From Agrocybe praecox (lineage: Eukaryota > Basidiomycota > Agaricomycetes > Agaricales > Agrocybaceae): 64,000 nt of DNA. Positions 26,721-41,213 of this stretch are shown here, in pieces (within the stretch, counting starts at the first letter, position 1; every line of letters starts with the position of its first letter). The translations under genes were made by a program, and so were the position numbers. The DNA lies in NCBI GenBank assembly GCA_964017145.1, contig OZ024850.1, forward strand, positions 1,651,618 to 1,715,617, in the 5' to 3' direction. A model generated the notes under the pieces. The model searched no databases, had not been told where the DNA came from, and saw nothing but the letters and a program-made list of their open reading frames with translations.

Positions 26721-27480
26721 ATGCTAAAATCAAGCGGAGAGAGAATCCCAGAGAACCACCGGGATCTACCGCACCGTACTACAGGTTATGATGTGTCCCC
26801 GACTCAAGAATGGCTTTCTCTTATCCTTGGAAGAGAAAAGAAAGTGCTTTGGTACCTTCATCGTCGTAGTATTCCAAGCAGATTATCCGACTTTCAGCGC
26901 TTGACTATACCCGAGATTCAATTCAGGGTTGCGGCTACCATCCCGTTTTGTCTTATCATTATGTTATTTCGGACAATCCTCTATTTTAAGGCCCTCGTAT
27001 GTACATGGACTTCCCAAATCTGTCTTTTGAATAAAGAAAAAAAGTATTCATTAAATCAAACTAGAAGAATCTGGGCGCATGGTAGGGGCGTATCGCGCGT
27101 GTGCAGAAAACGCCCCATCCAACTACTGCACTAGATAAATGATATTCTGACACATGTCACGTCCGAGGGAACCCACAGGGCAATACTTGAAAAGAACCCA
27201 ACAGATTTTTCGAAAGAGAATTTCTCGAGGAACATTGAAAGGAATGTGTCAAAAATACCAGATGATTTTCGTGGACGCCATTCTTTCGAGGGTATTGGGC
27301 GGTATTCCAGGGCATGGTGGATATCTAAACCCTTTGCATGAAATAGACTCGTAGTACCCCGGAACTTTTCTGCATTGATATTTCAACAAAGAAGCGGGAA
27401 AGATCGAACATGGGATTACCTTGGTTCGATGGCGAGCAATGTACCACTAAATTGGCCCAGAAATTCACAGGAAATTTTCA
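26721..27480 (+). pseudogene. Unrecognised multi-exon gene or decaying gene
   Basis: This interval between the GSKIP gene and the Cdc25-type gene has protein-like frames but no model that closes cleanly. An open frame of 137 codons starts at 26721. From about 27136 a charged frame (THVTSEGTHRAILEKNPTD and onwards) runs to an in-frame TGA at 27339. Splicing a putative 55-nt intron (27301-27355, GTATTC donor, TAG acceptor, CTAAAC branch) would avoid that stop and give a tail containing ELFCIDISTKKRERSN and MGLPWFDGEQC, ending near 27490. Upstream joins (for example a donor at 26997) are weaker. I recognise no family. It may be real with introns I cannot place, or a pseudogene. Boundaries are approximate. 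Confidence 0.35.
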
Positions 27481-28101
27481 AGTATCATCGCCTTGAAGTG
27501 AGAAGGTAATAGGCAGAGTGAAAAGGCTGATAGATCATAGAATAGAACGGAGGGGTTGTTGTTTGGTTTTGTTGTTCAAGGGTTGATGTGCGCCGCGCCT
27601 GTTCTCTGAAGCGAGATTGGTCGACAGTGGACAACTACCGGGCCAACGAGCGACGGTCACCAGGCCCTCATTTTCTTTCTTTTCGCGATTATACCTCCTC
27701 TGTATATCTGTAACAATCTCTTCGTCTTCTCTGATATCTGGAATTTACCCCATCTCGCGCGGAAGAATCTGTATTTCTCGTCACATTCTCTAATTCACGA
27801 CCATCTATCTCTCAAACTACCTTAATCGCCCTGTCTTTTGGGAGAGCTATAATACCATCTTGATCCACTACATTGACCTCAACTTACCCCAGACAAGTGT
27901 CGCCAATTTAATCGCCAAACTTTACCTGCTCCAAAGCCTTTATAACCGAGGGTTAACGTATGATAGAGCAGAAACAGGAACATCATATCCAAGTATGTCA
28001 TTTGAGCGCTTTATATTTTGATCTGATTATTGTAATCTAACTTATGATAACTAACTTTTCCAATCAGCAACCCATAAATCTCTAAACATACATCCTCAGC
28101 T

Positions 28102-31100
28102 ATGCATTCTCGCCTCGCTATAGATACGACCCTCGGCATGACTGCAGGTCCATCATCCGCGAAAGGACACTTCCGCCAGCGGAGTGTTTCTCCTTCTTCA
28201 AGACCAGCAGGTCCTAGTCATAACTTTCACCAACGGGGGCGCAGCGTCTCCAATGCGTCTACTTCTTCCTCGCTTTCTATTGTTTCCCCTACTTCTTCCT
28301 CCACGAATGGGTCTACGACTTCCCTAACATTACCGACGTCAAGACAGTCGTCACATTCACGTTCACGGTCCCGGTCACGAAGTCCTACCATCCAAGAGAC
28401 TATTCAATTAGGCCCCGAATATGTGCTTGCAATGCACGATTACTCGCAGGCGGACAACAACACATGCTTGTCCTTCCGTGCTGGGCAAGTGATTCATGTA
28501 TTAAACCGGCATCCGAGTGGGTGGTGGGACGGCGAACTTGATGACAGAAGAGGCTGGTTTCCAAGTAATTATGTCAGCGCTCAATTAACACGCTTGACCC
28601 ACGAAGAACCACTTGGAATTCGACCTGTAAGCTATATCTTTTCATTCATTCAGTTGAGATTAAAGAGCTAATTATAACTAGTCTAATCATGGGCACTTTC
28701 ATAGTCAATCTGCTTCTTCTGTGACGTCTTGGAGCACTGTTGCCTCTAAAAAACAGTCTTCGCACGGACATGGTCGAGCTGCCTCGATATCCCAATCGTT
28801 GGAACAAGACAATGAGGACCCATATTGCCCTCCTCTCATGGTTCCTTTGCTGCATGGTCTATCCCTTCTGCAAGGCGCTGTCAGAGAAAACCGCATCACT
28901 CATTTCCAACCTTCCACTGCGTGCATCATTTCATGCGTCCGTTCTATTTTGGCCTCGACGGAAACACTGGACCGGAACGCACCTATGCTCCAAAAATACG
29001 GAGCGCTATCAAATGAACGAAAACGTATTCTGACCTTGCTTGCTGGGTTGGTTGCGCAGTCAAGGAAAACATCCGAGGGCGGTTTAGTGGATGAAGAGCA
29101 GGCCAATGAAGTTGAAAATATGCTACGACTTGGTGGCCAGGTCTTCTCTCACGTACGGGCATTCCTGGCTATCGCCGTCAAATGTGGTATCGAACTTCCT
29201 GAAGAACAGGAGGCGTCGCGAACAGCAACTCCAGCCTCAACAAATAATCGACAGTATACAGACAATGATGACGATGAAAAGGAAAATGATAATTCAGCCT
29301 CGCGGACGCCCACGCAGCACCGGGGACGTAATCCAAGTGCAGTTGTACCCCGGCCGGGTGCGCGTATTGCAGGACCTCGTTCGAGAGAACGGCCACTGGA
29401 ACCTAATAACACTGCAGCTTTAACAAAGTCTCCAGCTCGAGTAAAGCAAGAGCAATATCTTTTGCGTGATCGTCCGCATATTCGACATAAATCAGGCCCT
29501 TCCATTGATAGTATATCGTCTTCCTCATCCGTTTCGTCTCAAGAATCATTGCCACGCTCGCCACCACCGTTTCCTCGAGGTCCTTCAACTGCTGCTCAGG
29601 TAATGGAGGCACTTCGAATCACTCACGACAATTACCTTTCTACCATCGCTGCATTCATTGGTCATGCGCACTCTCATTCACGCAGTTCTTATGCCTCGAG
29701 TACAGGTGTCCTGTATGACCTTGTCAAGGAAATTGTGGATATTGTCTGCAAGCTTCTTACCATCGTAGAAGCTGTCATGGAACATCCTGAAGTACCATCC
29801 CAACCTATGGTGGGCCTTAGGTCCGCAAAAGAGGGTTTATATAGCGTGACAAGTTCCTTGGCAGACTCGGTGCGGCTTTTAACCCTCTCCCTTCCACCTA
29901 CCATGTCAGAAGAAGCCGAGAAACAGACACTCCTTCGATCGGCCACTAAAGCTTTAAAAGCAGGAGCCGACTGCGTCACCTCTGTTAAATACTGCCTAAG
30001 TCGGTCTGTTGGCGATAAACCGTTTATTGTCAATTTACCTGCCGTGGACAACGTGATAGATGATCCATTCACGCCTATGAAACCCTCATTACTTTCGAAT
30101 ATCCAGTCCCATAACTACCGATTGAATGGGATGGAGGACGAGGACCTCACTATCCAAGCTCAAACCCCGTCTCCGGTCATGCGCACCCGGGAAATATCTT
30201 CCGGCTCTGATATGAGCTTCCAGTCGAAGTCTTCCTACGTGAACTCAGACGATACTCGTGCTACTTCACCTGACGAGGGAAAACTGGTCCCATTGATCAT
30301 ACCCCCTACACCAACCGAACCGGACTTGTCGTCTCCTACTTCTCCAACGTCACCTTCGTCGTACGCCCAAACAGACGACGGTACAACCTGGGAAGGAAGC
30401 ACGCGCGGTCATCTCCCTATCAGTGAACTGGAAGAGAAGATCATTAACGGGGATCTACAAAGTGTACCCTTTAACCCGCGTGTACCTGGACAGGATCCTT
30501 CCATGTGGATGTTTGGCCATGATTATTCGTTGAGCGACGTCGCATATAACAGTGATGGTCATCTTGTTGGTGCAACAATGGATGTCCTAGTTGAAAAGAT
30601 GACACCGCACGATAGTATCGTGGACCCAGCCTTTGCCGCTATCTTCTTCATGACGTTCCGGTTATTCTCGTCACCCATAGAGCTCGTCGATGTCATTATC
30701 TCTCGGTATAACCTCCTTCCTCCCCCAGGCCTATCGAACGAAGACCTACATTTATGGCAACAACGCAAAGGTATTCCAGTACGGCTGCGAGTATCCAATT
30801 TCATCAAGATGTGGGTTGAATCATACTGGCGGTCATCTGTAGATGATGTGGCCTTACCTGCCTTGGAAACATTCACTCGTGATGGCCTAGCCGTTCTTTT
30901 CCAAGGACCTGCACGTCGAATATTGGATCTCCTTAACATGCGTCGACAGCCGAACGAGAGTGGGATTAACCCGCTGGCTGACCGCACCCGTGATCCTGGC
31001 ATGCAAATCAATCCACCGTCAGCTGTAATGACGCCAAACGCAGAACCTCCTACTCCTACAATGCACAAAGCGGTGCTCAAACTTTTGACGCAGGGAGATT

Positions 31101-32203
31101 TCGCAAACATCAGCATCACAGACTTTGATACTATGGAGCTTGCGCGTCAGCTGACGATTAAAGAGTGCAGATTATATTGCGCCATCCAACCAGAAGAAAT
31201 TTTAGAGAGCGGACAAGAGGGTGCTACCCCTCCTGTGAATGTGAGAGCTATCAGCTCATTGAGCACGATAATTACGGGATGGGTGGCGGAGAGCATTCTT
31301 AATGAGCCTGATCTCAAGAAGCGTATACAGTTGGTCAGATTCTTTGTGAAAGTAGCTGATGTAAGTGCCCACTTTATTCTTTTTCACTCTTCTTTATACT
31401 GATAACATTTCAGCGTGCGGCAGGCCTAAATAATTTCAGTACCTCGAGATCAATATTAGCGGCTCTGGACTCGTCGGTAATATCAAGACTGCGCCAAACA
31501 TGGGCTGTAAGTATCTGCACATTATGTGTACATCAGACTTTTACTAATGCCTGATCTAGGGTCTGCCTCAAAAATACAAGAATCAACTGGAGACGCTGAG
31601 GAGGCTGGCTGATCATAGCCGGAATTACCACGAATATCGGAATAGACTACGTAATACTGCTCCTCCTGCCGTGCCTTTCTTGGGTAAGTGTCGTAGGCTA
31701 TTTTTTCCCTGCTTTTCTGATATTGACTGTGCTTGCTAGGTCTTTACCTCACTGATGTTACATTTTGCCGCGAGGGGAACCCCTCACATCGCGCCTCGCC
31801 CACCGATCCAAGCAAGAAGCTTATCAATTTCAACAAGTATCATAAACTTGCAAGAATTGTACAAGGTTCGATGTTTGTAACTAACAATTAAAGATGATTT
31901 ACTCACGAATTACTGACAGATATGCAGCGTTTCCAAACAAAGTACAATCTGTGCGAGGTGAACTTAATGCAAGATTATCTGACGGTGGCATTCGAGAATG
32001 CCAGGCATCATGGAGACTTGCAGGATCTATATCGAAGAAGGCAAGCCATATACGTATCGCTCGACTGCATGCCACTTACCTTTATCTTTTGTAGTTTACT
32101 GGTTGAACCTAAGCACAAGGCTGATAATCCTCCAACTAGCGATATGCGCCAACTATTCAACTGGGCGACACGATCCCAATCTCAAGCTACATCGTCATCA
32201 TGA
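28102..32203 (+). CDS. CDC25: Cdc25-type Ras guanine nucleotide exchange factor, SH3-RasGEF_N-RasGEF
   Basis: Seven exons (28102-28626, 28682-31360, 31414-31506, 31560-31683, 31740-31865, 31920-32040, 32095-32203) give 1258 residues in one frame. A Ser/Arg-rich leader is followed by an SH3 domain at about 107-162 (ALA-MHDYS start, WWDGELDDRRGWFPSNYV core). A long disordered and helical region comes next, then RasGEF_N at about 795-930 and the catalytic Cdc25 homology domain at about 985-1240, with INFNKYHKLARIV and LYLTDVTFCREGNPS. The protein should load GTP onto Ras at the plasma membrane upstream of cAMP or MAPK signalling. The last intron has a GC-AG boundary and is a multiple of three, so its retention would add 18 residues to the protein. 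The architecture and length match basidiomycete Cdc25 proteins. Confidence 0.95.
32041..32094 (+). other. GC-AG intron in the RasGEF gene
   Basis: The donor is AAG|GCAAGCC and the acceptor TTTTGTAG|T. The 54-nt interval contains no stop in the reading frame. Splicing yields LYRRSLLVEPKHKAD at the end of the RasGEF domain, whereas reading through inserts 18 residues (RQAIYVSLDC and so on) at that point. The spliced form fits the family's continuous helix better. GC donors are a known minority class in fungi. Confidence 0.75.
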
Positions 32204-32546
32204 CCCACATCTCTAACAAACATTTCCTCATTTATCACATTCGTCTCCTTCTATTCTTTCCGGTTAGATTTTTTCTTGATACTACGATTTTTTCATATCT
32301 GGATTTGTCGATACATTGTTCTAAAACTCTTTCGTTTTGTTTTTCATCTTTTTATTTTCATTTTTCTCAACATTTGCATCTACTATCACAGCCGCATTTG
32401 CTCGTGTTTTACATCTTGTCATTACTAGCATTCGAACATTAACAGACTTTCTAACGAACATGAAATATGAATGTGTATATCAGTGTCATGCCAGTCATTG
32501 TGTTTTGTTCAAACCATCCATAGGGAAGGTCATTAATAAAGTGACT

Positions 32547-34220
32547 TTAATTTTCGTTACACAGACCTGAACTGTTGTGATCGTATCGCAATACGTGGTA
32601 CGTGGCCCGATTTGAGCCTTTCTTGTGCTTGAGATTATCGATTCCTCGGACCTGAGGGATGTGCGGGTATGTGTCTAGTGAAACTCCGGGTCCCTAAGCA
32701 AGGGGGTCAAGGTTAGTGAAAAAAAACTTTGTGTGGCTAATTACAGATGGCTCGGAAGAAATGTCACTTACGAAGTCGTAAACGAAAGGTCTGCTTTGTG
32801 TCACTCCAAAGAAACGCGAGCTTTCGAGAATAATGGAATAGACGGGTGATGGATCGTTCCCGGGCGCGTGAACACTCCAGCCTTTGCTAGGCGATCGAAT
32901 GTCCCAGAAGGAAACTACGCTGTGTCTTGCCGTACCTGCAGCTACGTGTGCGGCGGAACCACCCCCACAAGAAACAGAGTAAATTGGTTCGTACGACCAA
33001 CGGTCAGCTAAAGATAACACAGGACGCAGCGCTGCTGGACCCATCTGAGCGGCCGAGTCCGTGAGAGAAGCAGCAGAGACTCGGGAAGATGATCGGAGGT
33101 CGTAACATCTTACTTGCCCATCGAACCAGCCTGAGACTAGTATTTGTGGGGATGATCCCCACGGGGAATTGAGAGGACCAGGTGAAATGCCGTATACTGC
33201 GGATGAAGGGAAATTATCATAGGATAATCCTGCCGTTTTTTGGGTGTGTAAAATGGCGGTAGGCTTTGGGGAAAGCTGACCTCCATCTGTGAGAGCGTGG
33301 ACGTTTAAAGGAGTAGTAGATGCTACTCCAAAGGCAGCGTATGGGGTCGAGGCGCGTAAACAGAGATATGAGACCCAGCTACGTGATTTTAATTCGATGG
33401 TCGAGAATGGGGTACGGACAAGATTATTGCCATTGGACGAATCCAAGCGGTTGGAGCTCAACCTCGTATAACCATTGGAGGATAGTGCTAGCATGATGTT
33501 CGATTCTGAGGATAAACTTTCTACAAAATCGCCATTCGGCATAGTTTCGATTTGCTTCCGGGTACATGATAGAGCAGGTTCGCCATTCTCATCCCTGGAA
33601 GTGTCTGTTATTAGTTGGATACGTTCGATTGCACCGTCCTGAAAGCCGACATCGAGGGTTTTGTCCAAGCCACCATCGTCAATAAATGTGAGGGCAGTGA
33701 TATTCCGCGGACGGCCCGGATTATTGAGGAGGGATATTGTGCCTTCGGATATGACAGGAGGGGATGCTGAGAAGGAAGCATCTGTTCCGAAAGCATAGGA
33801 ATACAGGTTGCTTCCAGCACCGACTATTAGCCTGGTCGAACTCGATGCTAGTATAGCCTGCAGCTTTCCTGTCCATGTTCGAGACAGAGGTCGCGCTATA
33901 AATTGTTGAAGATTCCATGCTGAGTCCGCCATGACATCATAACGGGAACGGGCGCGAGAAGGCCACTGGTTTCGTGCTTTTGTCAAACTGTTTGCGGGGC
34001 GAGGATTGAACCGAAGGTAGCTCGGCCACCCATATTCTGATACCTGTTCTCGGAGACCACCCCCAATGTTAACGATGTCATTCGCAAGAACGGGAATGTG
34101 CCTACTCACGATGGTATACATATCGTGGCTTGTCAAAGCAAGAGCCGAGAACTCGTGCAATCCAAGGCTCTCGAAGATGAGAATAATGACATCGATGGGC
34201 AGAGATGTAAGGGTCAACAT
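32547..34220 (-). CDS. F-box / WD40-repeat protein
   Basis: Exons 34220-32772 and 32693-32547, across a 78-nt intron, give 531 residues. Residues 1-42 form an F-box (LTSLPIDVIILIFESLGL, then LALTSHDMYTIVSRHI), which in this family binds Skp1 of an SCF ubiquitin ligase. From about residue 110 the sequence shows degenerate WD40 repeats with endings such as SYAFG, VRCYDLRS and VVSFWDIRS, a likely substrate-binding propeller. Reading through the GTAAGT donor at 32771 would give a 508-residue form with a different tail. The spliced tail (DFGPGVSLDTYPHIPQ) continues more naturally from the last blade. It is transcribed away from GEM1 with about 450 bp between the starts. The substrate is unknown. 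Confidence 0.88.
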
Positions 34221-34672
34221 AATCGTGAAGATGTATCGTGAAAAAAGTCTTAATCTAAAGTGAGATTAGTACGCTTGCTTTTATAGCTCAATAACGAATA
34301 TACTTGTGCTTACGATTATTGACGTTTCAAAAATATGCTTTGTTTTTCGGTCCGACTGTCAAGAGGAAGTGCCAGCAAATTGAAGGAATGGAGATGATTT
34401 CGGAGGGACTGCAGTGCGATGCTCTCGTACTCTGTGGTTATTTCTCGAACTTGGTTTGCGATCTTCGCGAGCCTCGAATTGTTTTTCGGTGCTGTCCACG
34501 CGGTACCGCGTCCGTCTACTTTCCAATAGCCGGGCTGCCGAACCACTGACGACCGCACATCGTCACGTGTATCCTATATTTCTACTGCCTCCATACACTC
34601 ATCCCGTCTACTCAAAATACCACAGTATTTATTAGCTACCACTCAAAGGTTCATATCGTAACACGTCAGGGA
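34221..34672. promoter_or_regulatory. Bidirectional promoter interval, F-box/WD40 and GEM1
   Basis: This 452-bp interval lies between two divergent start codons and must hold both promoters and 5' UTRs. I see no convincing TATA box or repeat. A C/T-rich stretch near 34585-34610 precedes the GEM1 start. Confidence 0.5.
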
Positions 34673-37398
<2,726 letters not shown>

Positions 37399-37618
37399 AC
37401 TTGACGGACTTTGTATTTAGACTAGAAATTTTACTTAAAAGGAAAGCCGCAAGGAGATTTCGAATGCCGACGTGTAAGATCCGAATCTGTGGCGGGCAGG
37501 GATTTGTGACAACTCGTGTTTGAAACAAATCCATTCAAATCATTGCTGCAAGTCTTTTTCAACGCCTGCGCGTGTTCATCGATCTGAAAGTTTTCCTTTA
37601 CCACTAACCACCACAATC

Positions 37619-39340
37619 ATGGATGAAGATATGAGTATGGATGGCGGTTATGCCCCTTTGCAGCCAGCTTTTGAACATCAACCTCCTCAGAACGTCAACG
37701 GCGATCCAGGGCGCAAGCAATTGCAAGTAATCTTTCTCTTATCGAGCTATTCGAAACATTTTATTGTGCTTGAATCACTAATCAGCCCCCAGGGACCTCG
37801 TGTTTATTCAAGACTGCACTGGCAGTCAAGGAACGTATATTTCGTCCGCAACGAAGAATATCGAGTCCATATGCGCCCATATCTTTGAATCTGGCAAGTT
37901 GCAGAGTCCAGAAGATCTACGAGTTGGTCTTGTCGCTTTCAGAGATCATCCACCCCAGGATCACACATATATCACCAAGAACTTTGGCTTTTCGTCAGAC
38001 ATCAGTCAGGTACACAAACAGCTATCGACTCTTTATGCTTCGGGAGGTGGTGATGGGCCTGAGGCGGTCACTGCAGCGTTGAATGAGGCATTACACATGG
38101 ATTGGAGGCAGTATGCCAGTAAAATGGTCGTTCTCATTGCTGATGCTCCACCCCATGGCATTGGAGAGTACGGGGATGGTGAGTCACCGTGACTGGCTAT
38201 TTTTACTTGTCTCCCTTAACAAGGTCTTTTGTGCCCTATGCAGGTTTCGATGATGGCTCTCCGGATGGTCACGATCCATTAGTTTTAGCCAGACAAATGG
38301 CAGCAAGTGGGATTACTCTAGCAAGTGTCTACTTACGCAAAGTTTGCTTGCAGACTAACTTCTTTCTAGTTCTTCGTTGCTTGCGAACCCGCATTAAGTG
38401 GATATTCGGTGAGAGTCTCTTTTAAGCGTTTTTAACCTATTGAATTAACGCATCTCTTCGTGTAGTATGCCACCGATTTCTATCAAGCGATCACCACCAT
38501 TACATCAGGACTTATGCTCCCATTGCTAACGGCCGACCTGCTGACACATGCCATCGTTGGCAGTGTGCTGGAGAATCTGGACATGGAACGACTTGTGCGA
38601 GAGGTCGGACATGCAGTCGCACAGCGTATTCTTGGGGAAAACCAAAGTGTAGACGATGTTGCCCGTGAACTGCACGAGAAGTTGTTGTTGCGGAATGAAA
38701 GCACAAAGAAGGTCGTTATTGAGAGTATATACAAAGAATCACCGGAAGCCAAACACAACGTCCAAGTATTTATGGAAGCACCAACGTTGAATGAGGCACG
38801 GCCGTTGCTCAAGAGAGTGTGTATTCAGTTTCTTCTGATTCTATCCAAGTCGTCTCACAATTGTTAATCCTCCTTAGGTACACGGCACCAGATTCACCGA
38901 TAAATACCTTCAAATGAGACATAGTCTCTCGCGTTCTTCATATGCGTCATATGGCTCGATAAGGAGTCCACCATCCTCACCTAGCAAAATATCAGCCCCA
39001 GCATCCCCTCCACGAAAAGTGGTACAGGATTTTGCCTCATTTGGCGCTCCAAAATCGGCTAGCGTGTTTGGCACGGCGGTTGCGTCGACACCATTTTCAC
39101 TTGCTGGTGGCAAGGCCGCATTTGGTGGAATGCGTATAGGAGCTGCTAAGTCAGGCTTCGAAGATGACGAAGATGACGAAGACGATGGCAGACAGAAGAT
39201 TGAACTTAGGGAAGGTTCCATATCTCTGGATCAGGTACGTGCTTAAGGCAACCCTCAAAGAAAGTTTAGTGGGCTTAACCTTGCCTCTCCAGGCACGACG
39301 AATTGCCATGCAAAGCGCATGGAGAAGTACAAGGGCCTAA
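37619..39340 (+). CDS. von Willebrand factor A-domain protein
   Basis: Six exons encode a soluble vWA protein. The MIDAS-like motif is DCTGS in LVFIQDCTGSQGTYI, followed by YASGGGDGPEAVTAAL and MVVLIADAPPHGIGEYGDG. It resembles the vWA domain of vwkA-type alpha-kinases, but no kinase domain is present. The C-terminal half is helical and then Ser/Pro-rich with an acidic EDDEDDEDDG patch. The third intron has a GC-AG boundary (38321-38369). The last exon runs 39293-39340. The first splice is a problem. The natural acidic N-terminus (MDEDMSMDGGYAP, ATG at 37619) is out of frame by one base with the vWA domain after the only good donor and acceptor (37727-37792). An ATG at 37641 in another frame would be in phase. 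Cellular role unknown. Confidence 0.85.
38321..38369 (+). other. GC-AG intron in the vWA gene
   Basis: A 49-nt intron has a GCAAGT donor, a GACTAAC branch site and a TTTCTAG acceptor. Splicing is required: it restores MAASGITL joined to FFVACEPALSGYS in the vWA domain, while reading through departs from the domain and ends at 38425. Confidence 0.88.
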
Positions 39341-40337
39341 TTGACATGTTAGCTGATGTCAACCTGGCTCTTCTTTTCCTTTGGCCATTCAGTGGTTTTT
39401 TATTTGCTGATACACAAATCACTATTGTCCACACCTTTTTATGAGAGCGATACTTCCCACTTCCCCAGGCCACAGCTTCTTCATCTATCTACCCATCCGA
39501 TACATCCATTTAGTCATCCACCATCCATTTATGCACACCATTATCAAGTAACCCCACAGTCATCAATCATCATTCCCCAATAAACCCAATCCCATTTCAT
39601 CCGGCGTAGACCATTACCACATCATCTCAGCAATACTTTGTAAAAAGAAAATAACCCCATTCATGCCACGATTACATTGCATCTTGCATAGTTGTACTAT
39701 ATATATGTTTGGTTGTCACCTTTACCCTGTCTGTTGGTTTTCACATATACTTTTCTTCGTCTTATCTTATGACTGATCTGTCTGGATCGATTCTGGAACG
39801 GTATCAATATCGAGAATCCCATCTCTGTCTTTGTTGTACAGTAGTTAATCAAATACATAAACTACAGGATTTCTTGATGATTTCTTTTACGCTGGAGCGC
39901 TGGACCGGATGTGTGGCGTACCCAGCGGTCAGTAAGTTTCATCTCACTGTGCTCTATACCAACAATTATATTACGCTATTCTCCGGTAACAAATTGTGTT
40001 TTTATTTGCCTCTCTCGAATATGGTTTTATTCATAACGGAACATTAGTCTCTCATCCTCTAGTAATTCATTAGCTCAACGGCAGCTTTTATCCAGATTTC
40101 CGACACGTGACACTTATTATGCCCTATGTTGGGCGCTCAAGACAGATTCGAGCGCCAGTTATCTGCAGTTATGCTGAATTACTTTTGTCACTGATTTTGA
40201 TTTCTCGGCATAAGCGAGTGTCAGGATACACAGAAAATAAAATAAAATATATCAAATACACTACAAACCGAAACGAGCGACAAAGCTACACTAAACAGGA
40301 TACATAGTATAGAATATTAATGACTTCGAGTGCTTGA
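39341..40337. other. Intergenic interval between convergent vWA and orphan genes
   Basis: About 1 kb between two convergent stops. It is AT-rich and C/T-rich with no domain-bearing frame, and probably holds both 3' UTRs. AATAAA occurs at about 39581, within 250 bases of the vWA stop, and could serve as its polyadenylation signal. Confidence 0.5.
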
Positions 40338-41213
40338 TTACTTTTCGACCGACAGACATCGGATTCCACTTGATGCTTGACAATATTCGACCTTGCCGAG
40401 CTTAGCCCGTAGATGCTCCTTCTTATCTATCCATATTTTGAGCGCAAAGATTTCACCGTCTTCGCCAGAAAAGAACGGCGTTTCGTCATCTGGGAAAGGA
40501 GGTCTAACATCGGGTGGTGATTTTATTTCTCTGGAAGCTGGCAGATACAGAGGAGGTATGGAGGGCGATGCAGCTCGGTTGAACTCTCCATCTAGCTGTC
40601 TGGGCATCGCTCTGGAAACCGCAACATCTCCGCGTACTATTCGAGAGTTCATTGACAGCGACGGTGGATGATCGACGGTTTGGGAATTTTGCGATTCTGG
40701 GGATTTCGAGTTGATGCTGGTTGTATATTCTTGGCGGGGAAGAGCATCGAATCTTAGAACACTATCTTGGTCGTTTTTCTTGCTTGGCGAGTTCGGGTTT
40801 TTGGTGTATGGATCAGATTCGGAGATTCCATATAACAAATCCGTCGTATTCGTCACTGAAGGAAAATACCAGTTCAGCGGGTCCTTTGATTTATGATCTT
40901 GATGATATGGTTCGAGTGGGTCAGGTAGTGTCGTCATTAGAATCATATTATCATTTGCGTCTGAGCGGCCACTGAGCTCATACAGCAGCGTAGCCACTCT
41001 ATGCGTGTCGTTGAGAAGCAGGTGATTGTTTTGAATGGACCCCCGGCCCACGGGTGATACGAACGCCCGGGAGAATAGGAAGAGGCAGGCCAGAAAGGAG
41101 ACCGTTTCTATTCTATGCCACAGTCTATTGACGGGGTCCCTAGGCGGGTATCCGTGTGGCGAGTGGTCATTGACATGCCTAGGAAGATATATACGGCGAG
41201 GAGATCTTAACAT
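40338..41213 (-). CDS. Orphan protein with one membrane segment
   Basis: A single intronless frame of 291 residues. A basic N-terminus of about 35 residues (MLRSPRRIYLPRHV and so on) precedes one hydrophobic segment at about 37-53 (ETVSFLACLFLFSRAFV). The rest is hydrophilic and rich in Pro, Ser, Asp and Asn, ending in a Lys-rich helix (IWIDKKEHLRAKLGKVEY). The basic start and internal hydrophobic segment suggest a type II membrane or signal-anchor protein, with potential N-glycosylation sites such as NDT and NTT in the larger part. I recognise no family. It sits between the vWA gene and a 2.3-kb empty stretch and may be lineage-specific. Confidence 0.55.
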   Translation of the reverse strand: MLRSPRRIYLPRHVNDHSPHGYPPRDPVNRLWHRIETVSFLACLFLFSRAFVSPVGRGSIQNNHLLLNDTHRVATLLYELSGRSDANDNMILMTTLPDPLEPYHQDHKSKDPLNWYFPSVTNTTDLLYGISESDPYTKNPNSPSKKNDQDSVLRFDALPRQEYTTSINSKSPESQNSQTVDHPPSLSMNSRIVRGDVAVSRAMPRQLDGEFNRAASPSIPPLYLPASREIKSPPDVRPPFPDDETPFFSGEDGEIFALKIWIDKKEHLRAKLGKVEYCQASSGIRCLSVEK

